Shown in pieces: positions 1 through 12,257 of a DNA stretch of 64,000 nt. Numbering within the stretch: the first letter of the stretch is position 1; each line of letters starts with the position of its first letter. This stretch comes from Hemibagrus wyckioides (taxonomy: Eukaryota > Chordata > Actinopteri > Siluriformes > Bagridae): the NCBI RefSeq assembly GCF_019097595.1, contig NC_080735.1:19833917-19897916 (forward strand), read 5' to 3'. The translations under genes and the position numbers were made by a program. The notes below the pieces were generated by a model. It was given only the letters and a program-made list of their open reading frames with translations, was not told the DNA's origin and made no database searches.

Positions 1-73
1 AAACCAGATGAGTGTGAGGGTCAGGGGGTGTGCAAACTTACCCAATTTAATATCAGTTGATTGTGTCATGTTT

Positions 74-93
74 TCTATCTATCTATCTATCTG

Positions 94-140
<47 letters not shown>
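74..140. repeat. (ATCT)n microsatellite
   Basis: Tetranucleotide ATCT tract with one internal GTCT interruption. It lies upstream of the meteorin-family promoter and has no coding content. Confidence 0.95.
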
Positions 141-141
<1 letters not shown>

Positions 142-273
142 GTTTTTTTTCTAGGTGTTTCTATTAATAAGGAATTTTATTAAGTTTTATTCACGTTATA
201 ATTTTGTAGCCTGTATTTTGAAGGAGATCATGGAGTGTGTTATGTTTAACTCAGGTTAAATCTGATACGTCTT

Positions 274-276
<3 letters not shown>

Positions 277-310
<34 letters not shown>
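277..310. repeat. (CA)n microsatellite next to the meteorin promoter
   Basis: Uninterrupted CA dinucleotide tract ending about 30 bp before the TATA-like box of the meteorin-family gene. Length changes here would alter promoter-proximal spacing. Any effect on expression is inference. Confidence 0.95.
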
Positions 311-311
<1 letters not shown>

Positions 312-341
312 CTGTGCTTTATTTTCGGACACTAATTAGAG

Positions 342-348
342 TATAAAA
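342..348 (+). promoter_or_regulatory. TATA-like box of the meteorin-family gene
   Basis: The heptamer TATAAAA lies 286 bp before the start codon, at the upstream edge of a GC- and CpG-rich stretch that would be the 5' UTR. That layout fits transcription starting around 370-380. It was found by eye only. Confidence 0.35.
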
Positions 349-530
349 CGTCGCTCTTAACCGAGCTGCTCGGGGCCGAATCCGAAGGGAGGCGTGGTGT
401 GGGCGTGGCTTTGTCACGGGTGGGAGGTTTTACGCGCACACGCGCGTGCACACACACACGTCCAGCAGCTCGCTCGCTCGCGCTTGTGCATGGCTCCTGC
501 CTCGCGCGCGCTGGGAACGAGATGAACTTT

Positions 531-550
531 TCCGGAGTTTTCCGGAGTTT
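531..550 (+). promoter_or_regulatory. Tandem 10-bp repeat with ETS-like cores in the 5' UTR
   Basis: The decamer TCCGGAGTTT occurs twice back to back, giving two TTCCGG (ETS-like) cores exactly one helical turn apart, about 85-100 bp before the start codon. This could be a binding-site pair in the leader or simply a small duplication. Function is inferred. Confidence 0.3.
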
Positions 551-633
551 TTTAGTCGCTGAGGGCGGAGGAATAAACTTTTTTTGTTTTAATTAAATTT
601 TTACGGACAGGTTTTCAGAAGTGCATTAGGAGG

Positions 634-1060
634 ATGAGGATGAAGATGATTTTGGCGATCCTGGTCGCGTGTTGGTGCACGAGCGCAGCTGCGCAGTACT
701 CCAGTGACCAGTGCAGCTGGAGAGGAAGGTACTGTAAAAGAAACTATTTCACTCACATCTTCCTGTAATACTGCGTCTTGGAGTGTTTTATTGCTTAAAC
801 AGCTCTTCTACTCCTTTATAGCAACTCTGCGTGGAAAACGGGGTCAATCGAGAACCTTTACACGGTTTTTGAGAACCTTTAGATCCTCTGCGTGCTGCAT
901 AGGGCTTCAACCAGGAAAACCCCTTAAGCTGTATCATCATGATCATGTGGGATCAGAATCCAGACTAATCTTTGTTCCTATTCCATCATATCTTACTAAA
1001 AATAATCCACTGACCGTGAAAGTGGGGGCGGGGTTTATTTTGATTGAAAAGTTGTGACGT

Positions 1061-1100
<40 letters not shown>

Positions 1101-4100
1101 CAAATTCAGATTTGACCACTGTTCTGTTCCGGGGTGAATGGGAACAGTTGGATGATTACTGGTAGGAATAAGAAAATGGAAGACATTTGTCCACCTGGAA
1201 ACCTTTTAAAACCACATTTCTGCCATGACAGCAAAATGATTTGTGTCATAAAAATGTGATTTGTTGTGGGATTTATGTTGTTGTTGTTGTTTAGTGCATT
1301 TATTTCTAATTATATTTTTAGAAAGAGAACCTAGTTTTGGGTTCTGCGTATATCCTTTAAGGCTTAATGTTAAGAACAAACTGATGAAGACTTAAAGCTT
1401 AATTCCTTCCAGAAGTCATACTAAGTATTTACTGTGCAGTCTGGATGTTTTCATGCTGGTGATTTAGTCACTATAATGCTACAACATGACATCCTATCTC
1501 ACTCCTTAAAAAGACAAACTGACAGAGATCATGTTGAGGTTTAAGGACACCAACAGGACGAATGTTTAACACTCCTGCTCCTGTTGGTGCTTCCTGCATT
1601 CTTCACACTTGATTCAACTCATTCATCAGGTCATTAACACGGGAGCTTATAAATGGTGTGAGTGTGTTAAGGTGTTGAAGCTTTGTTTCCTGTTCTTCCT
1701 GTGAAGTGCTCACAAGTAACTTATTGTGAGAGTAAAAACGCTGAGTTTTAATGAAAATATTTGGCTTAAAAACCGATGAAACAATGCTAAGCCTAAAAAC
1801 TAATAGTTTTTTTTATTAATCTTAGCTTTTCAACTACTGCAAAACTAGACGATGCCAAAAAATGTTTGTCACCATTTGAATAAAAGGGAAATGTCTCTAT
1901 GCTTCACCCCACCCCCCCTTACTGCCCCAGCTCTCTGATCTTACCCCACCAATCTGGGCTCCATTACGCCACCCTGACTTCAATTGGTTTAATTGGGTCC
2001 AGAGAAATGATTTAATGACCATGATTAGACGCAAAAGCAAACCTCTAATGAGGAGCTCCAGGACAGGGGGTGCAGGCATGGCTGTTAACAACTTTATTCA
2101 TGTCTTTCATTTCGTCCTGATGGATGGAAAGAACAGAGGGAGGAGATCAGGAATCAGATTTATTCCAATGTAATATACCAACTATTGACCGTTTAATTTA
2201 TGTTATATTGTCACAACTTTAACGTGAAGTTTAATATTTTGCCCAATTCTAAAATACAGACAAGTAAACCTGTAGAAATATACAGTTTATACAGTTAAAA
2301 TAAAATAAATAATATCAGTATAAAAATCATAGCAAGAGGTTAAGTAAGTTATTATATGAAATTTAAAATAATAATAATAAAATAATAATAATTGAACTTT
2401 AATGTTCACTACACATTTTCAAATTTTTACAGAGATCATTAAATCAAATACACAATTCATTATAGTAATTTATCTCCTGCCTTCTAACATCATGACCCAA
2501 ACATCATCATCCTGACTGTCAAAGTTAATAATGAGATGGGCGAACCTGTGTGTGTGTGTGTGTTTTGGCATCAGCGGTGAGACTTTGAGCTTCCTGGTTA
2601 ATATTTTATCTCTGATTTCCATGAAGGCTGCGTGCCGACCCTCCTTCACCTCGGGCTTGATTACGCTAAAATATAAATCAAACCCAGCGCACACGCTTTG
2701 ATCGCTCTTTTATGGTCCAGAAACAACAGAACAAAGCAAAGCAGGAGAGTCACAGAGGCTTTACAAGCCAGCTGATAAAGAACGTTATCAGAAGCTTTAG
2801 TAAAGTATTTGACAATTTGTAGGAAGGAAATGATAAAATGTTAGAGAAATAATGTTCCTGCAAAGTTTTAAATCGTTTCCTTCTAAATGTTTAGCGAAAC
2901 TATAACAGTTCTGCTCAGCTACACTTCTCATTTTGGCAAAAAGTAAAGTTATGAAATGTTATGCTTGTCAGTTTTCCTCCAATTAGAAGTGGTTTAACTG
3001 TGTAGTAGCTACATTTATTAACATTTCTTTAAAAATCTCAACAATGAGAACATGTTGAAGCTTCAAGTACAAACTAAAACTTTAAACTAGAACTGTAAAT
3101 GTTCTCCAAATCAACGTTCTGTTAGAGCAACACTAACATTTAATAAAGCGTTCCTCCGTGTTCCTATAACTTATCTGCATTCTATTAGCACCAGGTAAAT
3201 TTACCTTATTGAAGTTTTTTGAGAACCAGAAAATTCTCTCTCTCTGGATCTTTCTCTCTCTCTATCTCTCTCTCTCTCTCGATCTCTGGATCTTTCTCTC
3301 TCCCTCTCTCTGTCTCTCTCGATCTCTGGATCTTTCTCTCTCCCTCTCTCTGTCTCTCTCGATCTCTGGATCTTTCTCTCTCCCTCTCTCTGTCTCTCTC
3401 GATCTCTGGATCATTCTTTTTCTCTCTCTCTCTGTTTCTCTCGATCTCTTTCTCTCTCTCTCTCATTTTTGCTCAAGCTTATCACAGATTTTTGTATTTA
3501 ATTCTTTATCATCTAGCTGATATTAATCCAGAACTGCACTTGTAACACTTTAACAGAATCCAAGGTTAAAGGAGTAATGGCAAACGCTTCACATTCCTGA
3601 TTAATGAATTGTGCTTCAAAGAATATTTTTTTTCCCCTTACAGGTGAGTGTGTGATCACTTTAATATCACCACAGTGCTGCGGAGTTCTGGTTCTGGAGT
3701 CTGATTGGTGGTCAGGTGTTGATTAATTCTCTCTAACAGCAGCTCAGACTGTGGCGCAGGTATATAGTAAAGCGGTTGCTCTGACTCTTTATCTCTTTAT
3801 ATTCAGAGGGACATGTGTAGTCATTGATATGGTGAAGTTTTCTGAAAGGTTGTTTTTTTGAAATTGAGAAACACATTGCGGTTGCTAACATGGCAAGCAC
3901 GAGGGAGAAAACTAAAGAGAGGCTGATGAGGGAACGACTGTTTGTTTAAAGCTGCTGTAATAAAGTGAGAAGTTTATTCGTGCCTGTTACACTGTAAATT
4001 TGTATGATGTTTTTTTTTTTTAATAATCATATTGCTGTGCTGTAAGAAGAATAAAACACTTGGATACACCTCAGGATGCGTCTCTGCTTCATCACGCAAT

Positions 4101-7100
4101 CCTGACGCTGATTATTTTCCAATAAGCGCACAACATGCAGTGTTTCCTCCCTGAACCCACTCTTTTTGTTGCTCTCTGCAGCGGTCTGACTCACGAGTCT
4201 CACGCCCGGGATGTGGAGCAGGTCTATCTGCGCTGCTCTGAAGGTTCTCTGGAGTGGCTTTACCCCACCGGTGCCATCATCGTGAACCTCAGACCCAACA
4301 CGTTTCCTGAAGCGGGTGCTGACTCAAAGCTGAGTGCCTGCGTGAAGCCTCGGGCCGATTCCCGCGGAGCCAGCGTGTTCGTGGAGCGAGCGGGAGTGAT
4401 GCGCATGCTGCTGAGTGAGGAAGAGCAGGCGGCCGGCCAAGTCCGCTGCTTTAGCCTCGGCGAGGGAGCGCTGTTCGTTCAGGCCTCCACACACTCAGAC
4501 ATCAGCAAGAGAGTCACAGCGTTTCAGTATGAGCTGATCAGAGGAGACAGAGACACAGCAGGAGACACGCTTTCACCCACAGGTAAACTACAGATTTGGG
4601 ATTCGGCATAAATTTACATCCGTGTCCATGAAAACAGCCTGGTCTTTTAGATAGATACAACTTTATTGTCATTGCAAAGTATAGGTGCATAGCAACGAGA
4701 AGGCATTTAGCATCTAGCAGAAGTGCAAATAGTAGAAATTGTGCAAATGAACAAGTGCAGATAAATATGTAAATATCTGCATCAATAAATAAGGCTATGT
4801 AAAGTGTTGAGTAATTTAGTTAGCTTCGGTTATTATTGCTCTAGATTTAATGGTCAATTTAAATAGTTTTCACCCTCATATTGTAATATGTAAATTTTCC
4901 CCTAGAATGTAAAAGTGTGAATTCCTTCCTGGGACACCAGCCTGAAAAAGAACTGTTTTAAGGTGAACATTTGAACATCAAGCTTTTCTGAGCAAGACTT
5001 AATCCCAGAGCTTTAAAAAAAAAAACAGGCTGAAGTCAAGGAGAAATAAGTCAAATCTGTAAAATTGTCAGTACTTGCTCATATTTATTAACAAAATGTA
5101 TGAGTCTAACACACACACACACACACACACGAAACATGAGTTGCACACGAGTGTGAAAATTTGTGATTTGTTTCACAACTAAACCACTCAGTTTCTCGGT
5201 TTTTAACACTGCAGTTGAATCAGAAAGTATGAAAAGAAAAATCCACACGCCTTCATGTTTGTCTTTGGTTTCTGTCATCTGTGATGAGTGATGTATAGTT
5301 TCCTCTTCAGATCAGTACAGTGATCTGTAAAGTCAGTGTTGTAGAGTTAAACAGTAAATGTGTCTAAAACTTACTGCTGTTTGTTTCTGATGCCGTAGCT
5401 TTGACGTTACTGTGTAAACTAGTGAAGAACTTGTAGTAGCGAAGCAAAGACTAACCCAAGTTCACTAGGAGTTGACTGGTTGTATTGTTGGTTTTTCTCT
5501 TGGCTGGAGGTGATGGGAATTACAGGCTACGTCCTCGTGGAATGCAGCGTAAATATGTAGCAGTTTTTCGAAAAGGAGCTCGTGGTGGCAGACTTTTCAT
5601 CCTTGATATGCGTTTGCAAGCTGATTGCCATCCGTCTGCATCCCTGTGTTTTGTCTCATGAATAACGACCTGATAATGACTTTGGTCGCACTGATTAGAG
5701 ACGTCGGGGCGTAACTCCACACCCAGCTGATGTGAGAGGTGAAAGATGGAGGAGAAAAAGTGCTGGAAATGATCAAAGAGAGACGGGGGGGTGGGGGGTT
5801 GGAAAGAAAGAAAGGGGGAAAGAGGAGAGGTTTTACAGCCAGGGACTAGACAGAGCTCTGAAAAACGAGCCAGCACACACACACACACACACAAAACCTT
5901 CATGTTCTTAGTGACATAAAAAAATAAACAGTATAATCAGAAGGTCCAGCTGGGGTCAGCTCCACCTCTCTCGCTGTCAATCACGGCATCCTGTTCCACA
6001 TGAGCTCCCGGTTTATTTGATTAAACATGATTGGTTAAACGGTGCGTTTGATTGCTGTTGATTGGTCAGCTTGTTACGTGTGTAATGAAAGGCAGCTTTG
6101 TGTCGAACCCAGTAGGGTTCAAATGTCGTGTTTACTCCACGTCTGGAATCAAAACAGTGAGACAAAAGCGCCTCTCTTTTTAAAGTCTCCCTGAAACTAT
6201 AAACGTGCTAAAATATTAAGTGTCCCATTGACACAAAGTTACAGCACATCTGTATGAGTTCAATTCAAGTTAAGCAGTCATTATTAGTCACATATACATT
6301 ACTTCACAGTCAAATTCTTTCCTCACATTTCCCATCCTTGACGGTTGGGGTCAGAGCACAGGGTCAGCCATGATGCAGCATCCCTGGAGCAGGGTGGGTT
6401 GGGGGCCTTGCTTAAGGGCCCAACGGTGGCAGCTTGGCGGTGCTGGGGCTTGAGCCTTGAGTCTTAAACACTCCACACATTGTACAGAAACATTTTCTTC
6501 TTACTGCTGCTATAGAGAATTTATCAACACCTTCTGACCAATCAGAGAGAACTCAGCTCTGCTATGGCAAAAGTCAGTTTATTTTAGTCTAATAAATCAG
6601 GTAAGAAAAGTTTATGTAGCTAGCGACACAGCAAGGTTGACACATACACACACACACACACACACCTTAAATAAAATAAACATGGAGTTTCTCCTGGGGC
6701 TTTACCTGTTAGCTTTACTCACTTGAGTGGTGGCTCAAGTGGTTAAGGCTCTGGGTCGTTGACCGGAGGATTAGGGGTTCAAGCCCCAGCACCGCCAAGT
6801 TGCCACTGTTGGGCCCTTGAGCAAGGCCCTTAACCCTCTCTGCTCCAGGGGTGCCGTATCATGGCTGACCCTGCGCTCTGACCCCAACCTCCAAGGATGG
6901 GATATGCGAAGAAAGAATTTCACTGTGCTGTAATGTATATGTGACAAATAAAGGCTGTTTCACTTCAGCTCAGAGGGAGATCAGATTCTTTTGAAGTGTG
7001 TGTGTGTGGACACGACTTAAACTGAATCAGACACTAATCACTGTGTATTTTGTGGAAAAAAAAGTTTTAATTTCTGAAATGCAACACACACACAGAGCCT

Positions 7101-7286
7101 AACAGCCTGACCCTGTGACCAGGAATTAGTTTAAAAAAAAAAAGTGGTGGTTGCAAAGGAGGACACTCTGAAGTGTAACTCTACCTGTGTGTGTGTGTTT
7201 GATGTGCATTAGTCTTGGTACTTCAAACCCTTCTAGACTTCCTGTTCACTGTTCTGACTCTAAATGCTTAGACAGTCAGTCACTTG

Positions 7287-7319
<33 letters not shown>

Positions 7320-8806
7320 ACAGTGAGAAAAACATCACACTGTAGGGGGTTAAAAAAGCATTACACCCTTTCCAAACCCTCATCCTGTAAACACCCCAGG
7401 ACACACACCCACACACACATAGCAGTTAGGGTGTTGAAAACAGGGGGAAAGGAAGGATAAAGGGAGTAAAAGTGCAGGAAGAATGAAGGAGCAGTGTGGA
7501 AAGAGGTGTGTGTGTGTGTGTGAAGGATGAATGAGTGGAAAGATCAGAAATGAGACAGGAAACACAGACTGTGCAGGAAATCGCCGCCACGTGGCGTCAC
7601 TCAGCTTACGGCAAAATGCCTAGTGAGGAAAAACACACACACACACACACACATCTGAAACATTAGAGTTCTTACTTCAGGTATCTAGGGCAGAAGAGTA
7701 ACTTCTAATATTGTATCAGTGAGAAGAGTAAACAAAGTAAGAATTTCATGATACTAGTACATATGACAGTAAAACTCTTGAATCTTGTGAAGGGTTTATA
7801 CCTTGGTATAGAGACGAAATGTTCTGAGTTAGATAGGAATATCTGACCGTTTTGACCTTGTGTGGACATCTGGCTGGTCCCTGCTCTGTAAACTGCAGCT
7901 GTTCTTTACAGACTAGACAAGGCAAAAGGTTTCCTTTTGGTTACTGAGGTGAAGGTCAGGGTTAGATCTAGATTTAGAGTGAGCATTAATTGGATCATTA
8001 GGTCCTGATTAATTTAATAAGAGTGACGTGTTTGTGTGTGTTTCAGCTCCGTGTACACCCTGCACTGATGATGAGATTCTCATGGCCGTCTGCACCAGTG
8101 ACTTCGGTATGATATCATCTTTTTACTCTTTGTACTCATGTGATCTCCATAGCTTTTCTTTTTTAAATGACTTAGTGTGTAAGTTTTTTTTTTTTTGCTG
8201 AGTTATGTCATGTCTTGTGGGCTCTGACCTCAGCAATGCACCGGTCAGTTTAACGTAAGAGTCATGCTATTTATTATTGCAGCAAGTGACAATTGAGACA
8301 AGTCCATCAAGGTAAAAAAAAAGAAGACCTTTTGGTCCCAGACTGTATACGATACTAAAAACTGTCTGACTGAAAAGTTGCCTAAACTTATGGACAAATG
8401 TCTTATGTGTACCTGCATACACACATTTACCTACCTCTCTGTGTTCTCTCTTTTATTTCTTTACATGTCAGTGGTGAGGGGCAGCATCGAGTCCATCAGG
8501 GACGGAGGTGATGAAGAACAGCAGACGTCGATGTTGGTGTCAGTGAGTCGTCTGTATCGCCAAAAGCGGCGTGTTTTTGAGGGACGAGGGCGCAACCGGT
8601 GGTCGGGACGTGTAATGGTCCCATGGAGTTGCGGCATCCAGCTGGGGCAGGGACCAGATTCAGGGCTTGAGGAGTTTCTGTTCACAGGAGCCGTGAGGTT
8701 TGGCGAGGCGTGGCTCGGATGCGCTCCTCGATATCATGACTTTCTGCTGATGTACCAGGCTGCCGTGGAATCAGGAAGTAACCCCTGCCATATGGACATG
8801 AACTGA
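634..8806 (+). CDS. metrn: Meteorin-family secreted neurotrophic/metabolic factor (metrn or metrnl), 4 exons
   Basis: Exons are 634..728, 4182..4582, 8047..8106 and 8472..8806. They join in frame with GT-AG junctions to 891 nt, or 296 aa plus stop, close to the family's usual 290-310 aa. The first 20-odd residues form a signal peptide ending in Ala-Ala-Ala before Gln-Tyr-Ser-Ser. The mature part opens with CSWRGSGLTHE, carries EQVYLRC and YPTGAIIVNLRPNT in exon 2, PCTPC and AVCTSDF in exon 3, and RLYRQK, FLFTG, FGEAWLGCAPR and a final NPC in exon 4. Ten cysteines remain in the mature chain, the number expected for meteorins. These proteins are secreted factors acting on glia, neurons and metabolic or immune cells. 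Paralogue choice is uncertain: WRGSGL, WLYP and VFVERAG lean to meteorin, while EQVYLRC and RLYRQKRRVFE look like meteorin-like. The start is chosen because it gives the signal peptide. Intron 1 holds a 40-bp minisatellite; intron 2 holds two SINEs. Confidence 0.93.
1065..1095. repeat. (GA)n microsatellite
   Basis: Pure GA tract in intron 1 of the meteorin-family gene. Confidence 0.95.
3229..3466. repeat. CT-rich minisatellite with a 40-bp unit
   Basis: Simple CT-rich DNA containing an exact 40-bp unit starting GATCTCTGGA at 3281, 3321 and 3361, with a partial copy at 3401. Open frames on both strands are low-complexity Ser/Leu or Arg/Glu strings forced by the repeat, so no gene is called. 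It lies about 700 bp before exon 2 of the meteorin-family gene and reads as a long polypyrimidine run on the transcript. Confidence 0.93.
4645..4810 (-). mobile_element. LINE 3'-tail fragment
   Basis: The reverse strand ends in a CAATGACAATAAAGTTGTATC-like tail, much like the tails of the LINE copies near 29.76 kb and 42.6 kb. Only 3' UTR is present. It sits just after exon 2 of the meteorin-family gene. Confidence 0.5.
6255..6468 (-). mobile_element. tRNA-derived SINE, antisense copy
   Basis: This is the reverse complement of the SINE at 6726. It keeps the head (CTCAAGCCCCAGCACCGCC), the body and the AATTTGACTGTGAAGTAATG-type tail. It lies in intron 2 of the meteorin-family gene, about 260 bp from the oppositely oriented copy, so the pair could form a hairpin in the transcript. 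Confidence 0.8.
6726..6965 (+). mobile_element. tRNA-derived SINE
   Basis: The head has Pol III box-A-like (TGGCTCAAGTGGTTAAGG) and box-B-like (GGGTTCAAGCCCC) sequences of a tRNA relic. The body carries GACCCCAACC, and the end reads GACAAATAAAGG. Related copies occur at 6255 (reverse) and 60166 in this window. Confidence 0.85.
7285..7316. repeat. (CA)n microsatellite
   Basis: CA tract in intron 2 of the meteorin-family gene. Shorter CA tracts occur near 5107, 5875, 6645 and 7632. Confidence 0.9.
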
Positions 8807-9252
8807 GAACACCGACAGGATCACGTCAGTTTTGTGGTAAAAAAAAAAAAAATCAAAATGTATGGTCTTTAGTTCCTGCAAAGATGTCTTTTTTGGGGTT
8901 GTATAAACAGCACAGTGTGTGTTTGTAAGTGTTGCAGAGCTTAGGACATAAAGATCCCAAGCCTGAGACTGAGTGTATGATGAGAGCTTTTCCACTGGAC
9001 AGTGTATTATTGGTACAGCTTGATTCTGCATGTTGCCCCATTCCAAATTTTGTGCCAAGTGAATAGAACCATAACTTAAGACCCAATTTCAGTTTCTCGA
9101 GAAGGTATCAATTGAACGTCTATTATCATGAAGATTATCATAAGTATTGACCCCCTGGCAGTCTCATGATCAATACTTCACCTGGTGAGTCTTATGAATG
9201 ACATCATTACACACAGCTGAGCTGAATTCATTGTAATATTATATCACTCACG

Positions 9253-9500
9253 GTGCCTCCTGGTGGTCCAGTGGCAGGATCCCGTGCTCTCATTGCCATG
9301 GCCTGGGTTTGATTCCCGGGCAGGGCACTAACCCAGCCACTGAAGAGTTAACTCTCAGTTCCGGTCCCAAGTCTGGATAAAATGGGAGGGTTGCATCAGG
9401 AAGGGCATCCGGCATAAAGCCTGTGCCAAAGTGAAATGTGCAGACCAACTGATCCGCTGTGGCGACCCCAAACAGGGAGCCAAAACAACAACAACATTAT
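9253..9500 (+). mobile_element. tRNA-derived SINE (second family) in the meteorin 3' UTR
   Basis: The head resembles a tRNA gene (GTGGTCCAGTGGCAGGATC, then GGGTTTGATTCCCGGGCAGG as box B). The body has AAGGGCATCCGGC and CTGTGGCGACCCC, and the end is a CAA-repeat tail. A reverse copy lies at 19925. It sits between the meteorin stop codon and the likely polyadenylation signal, so it would be transcribed as 3' UTR. Confidence 0.85.
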
Positions 9501-10344
9501 ATTAATCACATAGGTCATAATATAGCTACAGCTGGATGAGTCTGGATGAACAAATATAACAACTCATAACCACAGTATTTCACTGTAGGAAGTCCATCAT
9601 ATAACAGCACTGAGAAAATCTGAGAGAAGTTGCAGTGATTAATTTTCAGGTGAAATGTATAAATAAGGAACCATGTACACTTAAACTCTATAAACTAATA
9701 GGACCCATAATTGAGCCCTTAGGTACACCACAAATTGTTTAATAATATATTAATCAAGCTAATTATTACTCACCACAACCTCTGGAGAAACTCCTACTCA
9801 CAAGGCTACCATTACACAGACATGATATGTAGCCTTCGGTTAGAGCTGTACCATGCCACGTTGTTCGGAGGAAAAGGGTGTGTGTGTGTGTGAGACCTCT
9901 TATACATGTGTACACCTAGGCTGTCATAACAATACTTCCTGTACAAATCCAACTAGGTCAGGATTTCCCTGGTGAAATTCCAAATTCCTTATCCTTCACG
10001 ACTGAAAAGTGTAAATGATCTTAAAGAACATATCCTAAAATATGATGCATCAGACAACTTGTACATTTTTAAACAGTTTGTGATGGTGGACGTGACCCTA
10101 ATGTCATGTTTGATATTTCATTTAAAAGCAGTTGGTGAAAAATGTGGTGATATTTGAGGATGTTTGTGTTTTTTTATGTCAGTCTTGTTGTACCCTGAGA
10201 GGACTTTTGTTGCTGCTTTTGTTAGAAAGCTTTCTGTATAGTTCAGTCGATTCTCCTGACTGAGTTTTAAGTTCTTTATCGTTTGTGCATATTGGTGTGT
10301 GTGTGTAAAATTGTACAGTTTTTTGTTTTCTCTCAGGCAGTGTG

Positions 10345-10350
10345 AATAAA
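10345..10350 (+). other. Candidate polyadenylation signal of the meteorin-family gene
   Basis: AATAAA about 1.5 kb downstream of the stop codon, with GT-rich sequence nearby. This would give a 3' UTR containing the SINE. Transcript ends are needed to prefer it over other sites. Confidence 0.35.
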
Positions 10351-10351
10351 A

Positions 10352-10547
10352 TGCGTTCAAAAATGAAAAGAGTGAAATTCATCTATTATAAACACTGTAC
10401 TACTGTCCCATGGGGCAAAAGTATTGGCACCCATACAGAAAGTGCTTTGTTATTAATATATACTTATTGGGAGTATAACCTTGCAGTTAACAAGTTATAC
10501 CGTCATATTATGGTCCTTATGGGGGTATTAAAGTTCACACACAGCTT

Positions 10548-10601
<54 letters not shown>

Positions 10602-12218
10602 TGTTAATTCCTGTGGGAAAGAATACCGATGTATTTCTAAATATTTACACATTGTTTATAGCTTTTAAAAGTTGAATGTGCTTTTCGTTGTGTGTGTTTG
10701 TGTGTATTAGCGAGAGAGAGAGAGAGAGAGAACCCAAGTGAAATTCCCACACATTGACCTCAAAAGCTGTTTTGTTTTTATCCATCATGCACTAATGAGA
10801 CCTGAACAAAAGGAAACAGGAATGTGCATGTGAGTGTGTATGGGTATGTGTTTTGAAGTTTTTCACATGCTGGGAACGAAAAGATCGTTACACAACATAC
10901 TAACACTAAACACAATTTATACACATCAGAAACAATGCCACAACCTCTCTGATCCTTTTGATGGAAGGTGAGAAGAAGAGGACATAACCCTCAGATGACA
11001 TGAGGAATATTATCAACTGATTTACTGTTTTGTAAAAAACTTAATATTGTGTTAATCGAATGTTAATCGACTACAAACTAGTGATGCTACTCTGTGTGTG
11101 TGTGAGGCTATGTGCCACGTCAATTAGTTAACATTCAAACAGATGTTATAACGAAGAGTATAATGCTATTTTTATAATCACGGAAAGATTTTATTAAACA
11201 GTGCATCTGAAAGGGGAAAAATGAGTCGTTCGAAGTGTCGACTCCTGTGTCAAATGATCTGACTCCTTAAAAAAACAACAAACAAACAAACAAACTCCCA
11301 TCGCTGTCACAAACAGACTAAATTAACTAAAAACTACAACACACCAGGTACATTGTTCGTTGTTCACGCTTATTTATTAGGTGTGCTGTCCTGCTAGATC
11401 TCTAGCATTACCCAGGTGCCTTGTTGTGACTCGTTTGTGAGTCTCAAGAGTCGACTCTCACACCTTTACGTTATTATTCGAGTATAAATGTTAGTAACTG
11501 CGTGAGCAGGACTTTAACCGGACAGTATGTTTCATGTAATTTTCTTATCAACTTCACCAAAAACAAAAAACAAAAACAACACAAGTCAAAAGGATTATAG
11601 TGAATTTGCCTCGCGCTTGGAAGCGGGATTCGATTCAGCGCGATTCCGCACGTCTCGCGCGCAAGCACGGTGTCAGCCTCAGCTCGTGGGGCTAAAATGG
11701 AGGACCATGAATTATAAAAGTGAGTTAATTTTTATCACTCAGTTTTTGTACACTTAACTTTTCTTTCAGTTGATTCAACAGTGTCTTTCAGCAGTGTTTT
11801 TACTATGTATAAGCAAAATATTGACTTTGCAGCAAAATAAGGTAATTAGCTAAAAAATCTTACACGCTAGCTACCTAAGAGAGAGAGAGAGAGAGACGCT
11901 CGGTTGCAGCTATTTAGTGGATATTTAGCTGAATATGTTCATTTCCCTTCTCGAAAACACATTTTTTTTTGTTTTCTTTCAAGATGATAAATATATAGAT
12001 ATAAATCTAAACTATTAATAATCAAGCGGAATTAATAGTCTAGCTCAGGTTACCTCAGGAAGCGCTGATTAGCATTATTGTTAGCATCTTAGGAATTCCC
12101 GCTCAGTTAGCCTTCTCTATTCTTACTGAAAACATTTAGAAAGTCTGATTATTATACAACTCTCATCCAGGTTTATGGGAGAATATTAGTTTAATTTCTT
12201 AAACGAAAAACAACGAGC

Positions 12219-12257
<39 letters not shown>

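Noticed and set aside
3206..3545. Several long open frames on both strands
   Set aside because: They are products of the CT-rich repeat (Ser/Leu or Arg/Glu strings) with no splice or homology support.
5520..5903. 127-residue minus-strand open frame in the meteorin intron
   Set aside because: Composition is ordinary, no motif is recognised, it overlaps CA and GA-rich tracts, and there are no splice signals suggesting a gene.
6726..6800. Functional tRNA gene
   Set aside because: Only box-A/B-like sequence followed by a SINE body and tail; the cloverleaf is degenerate and several copies exist.
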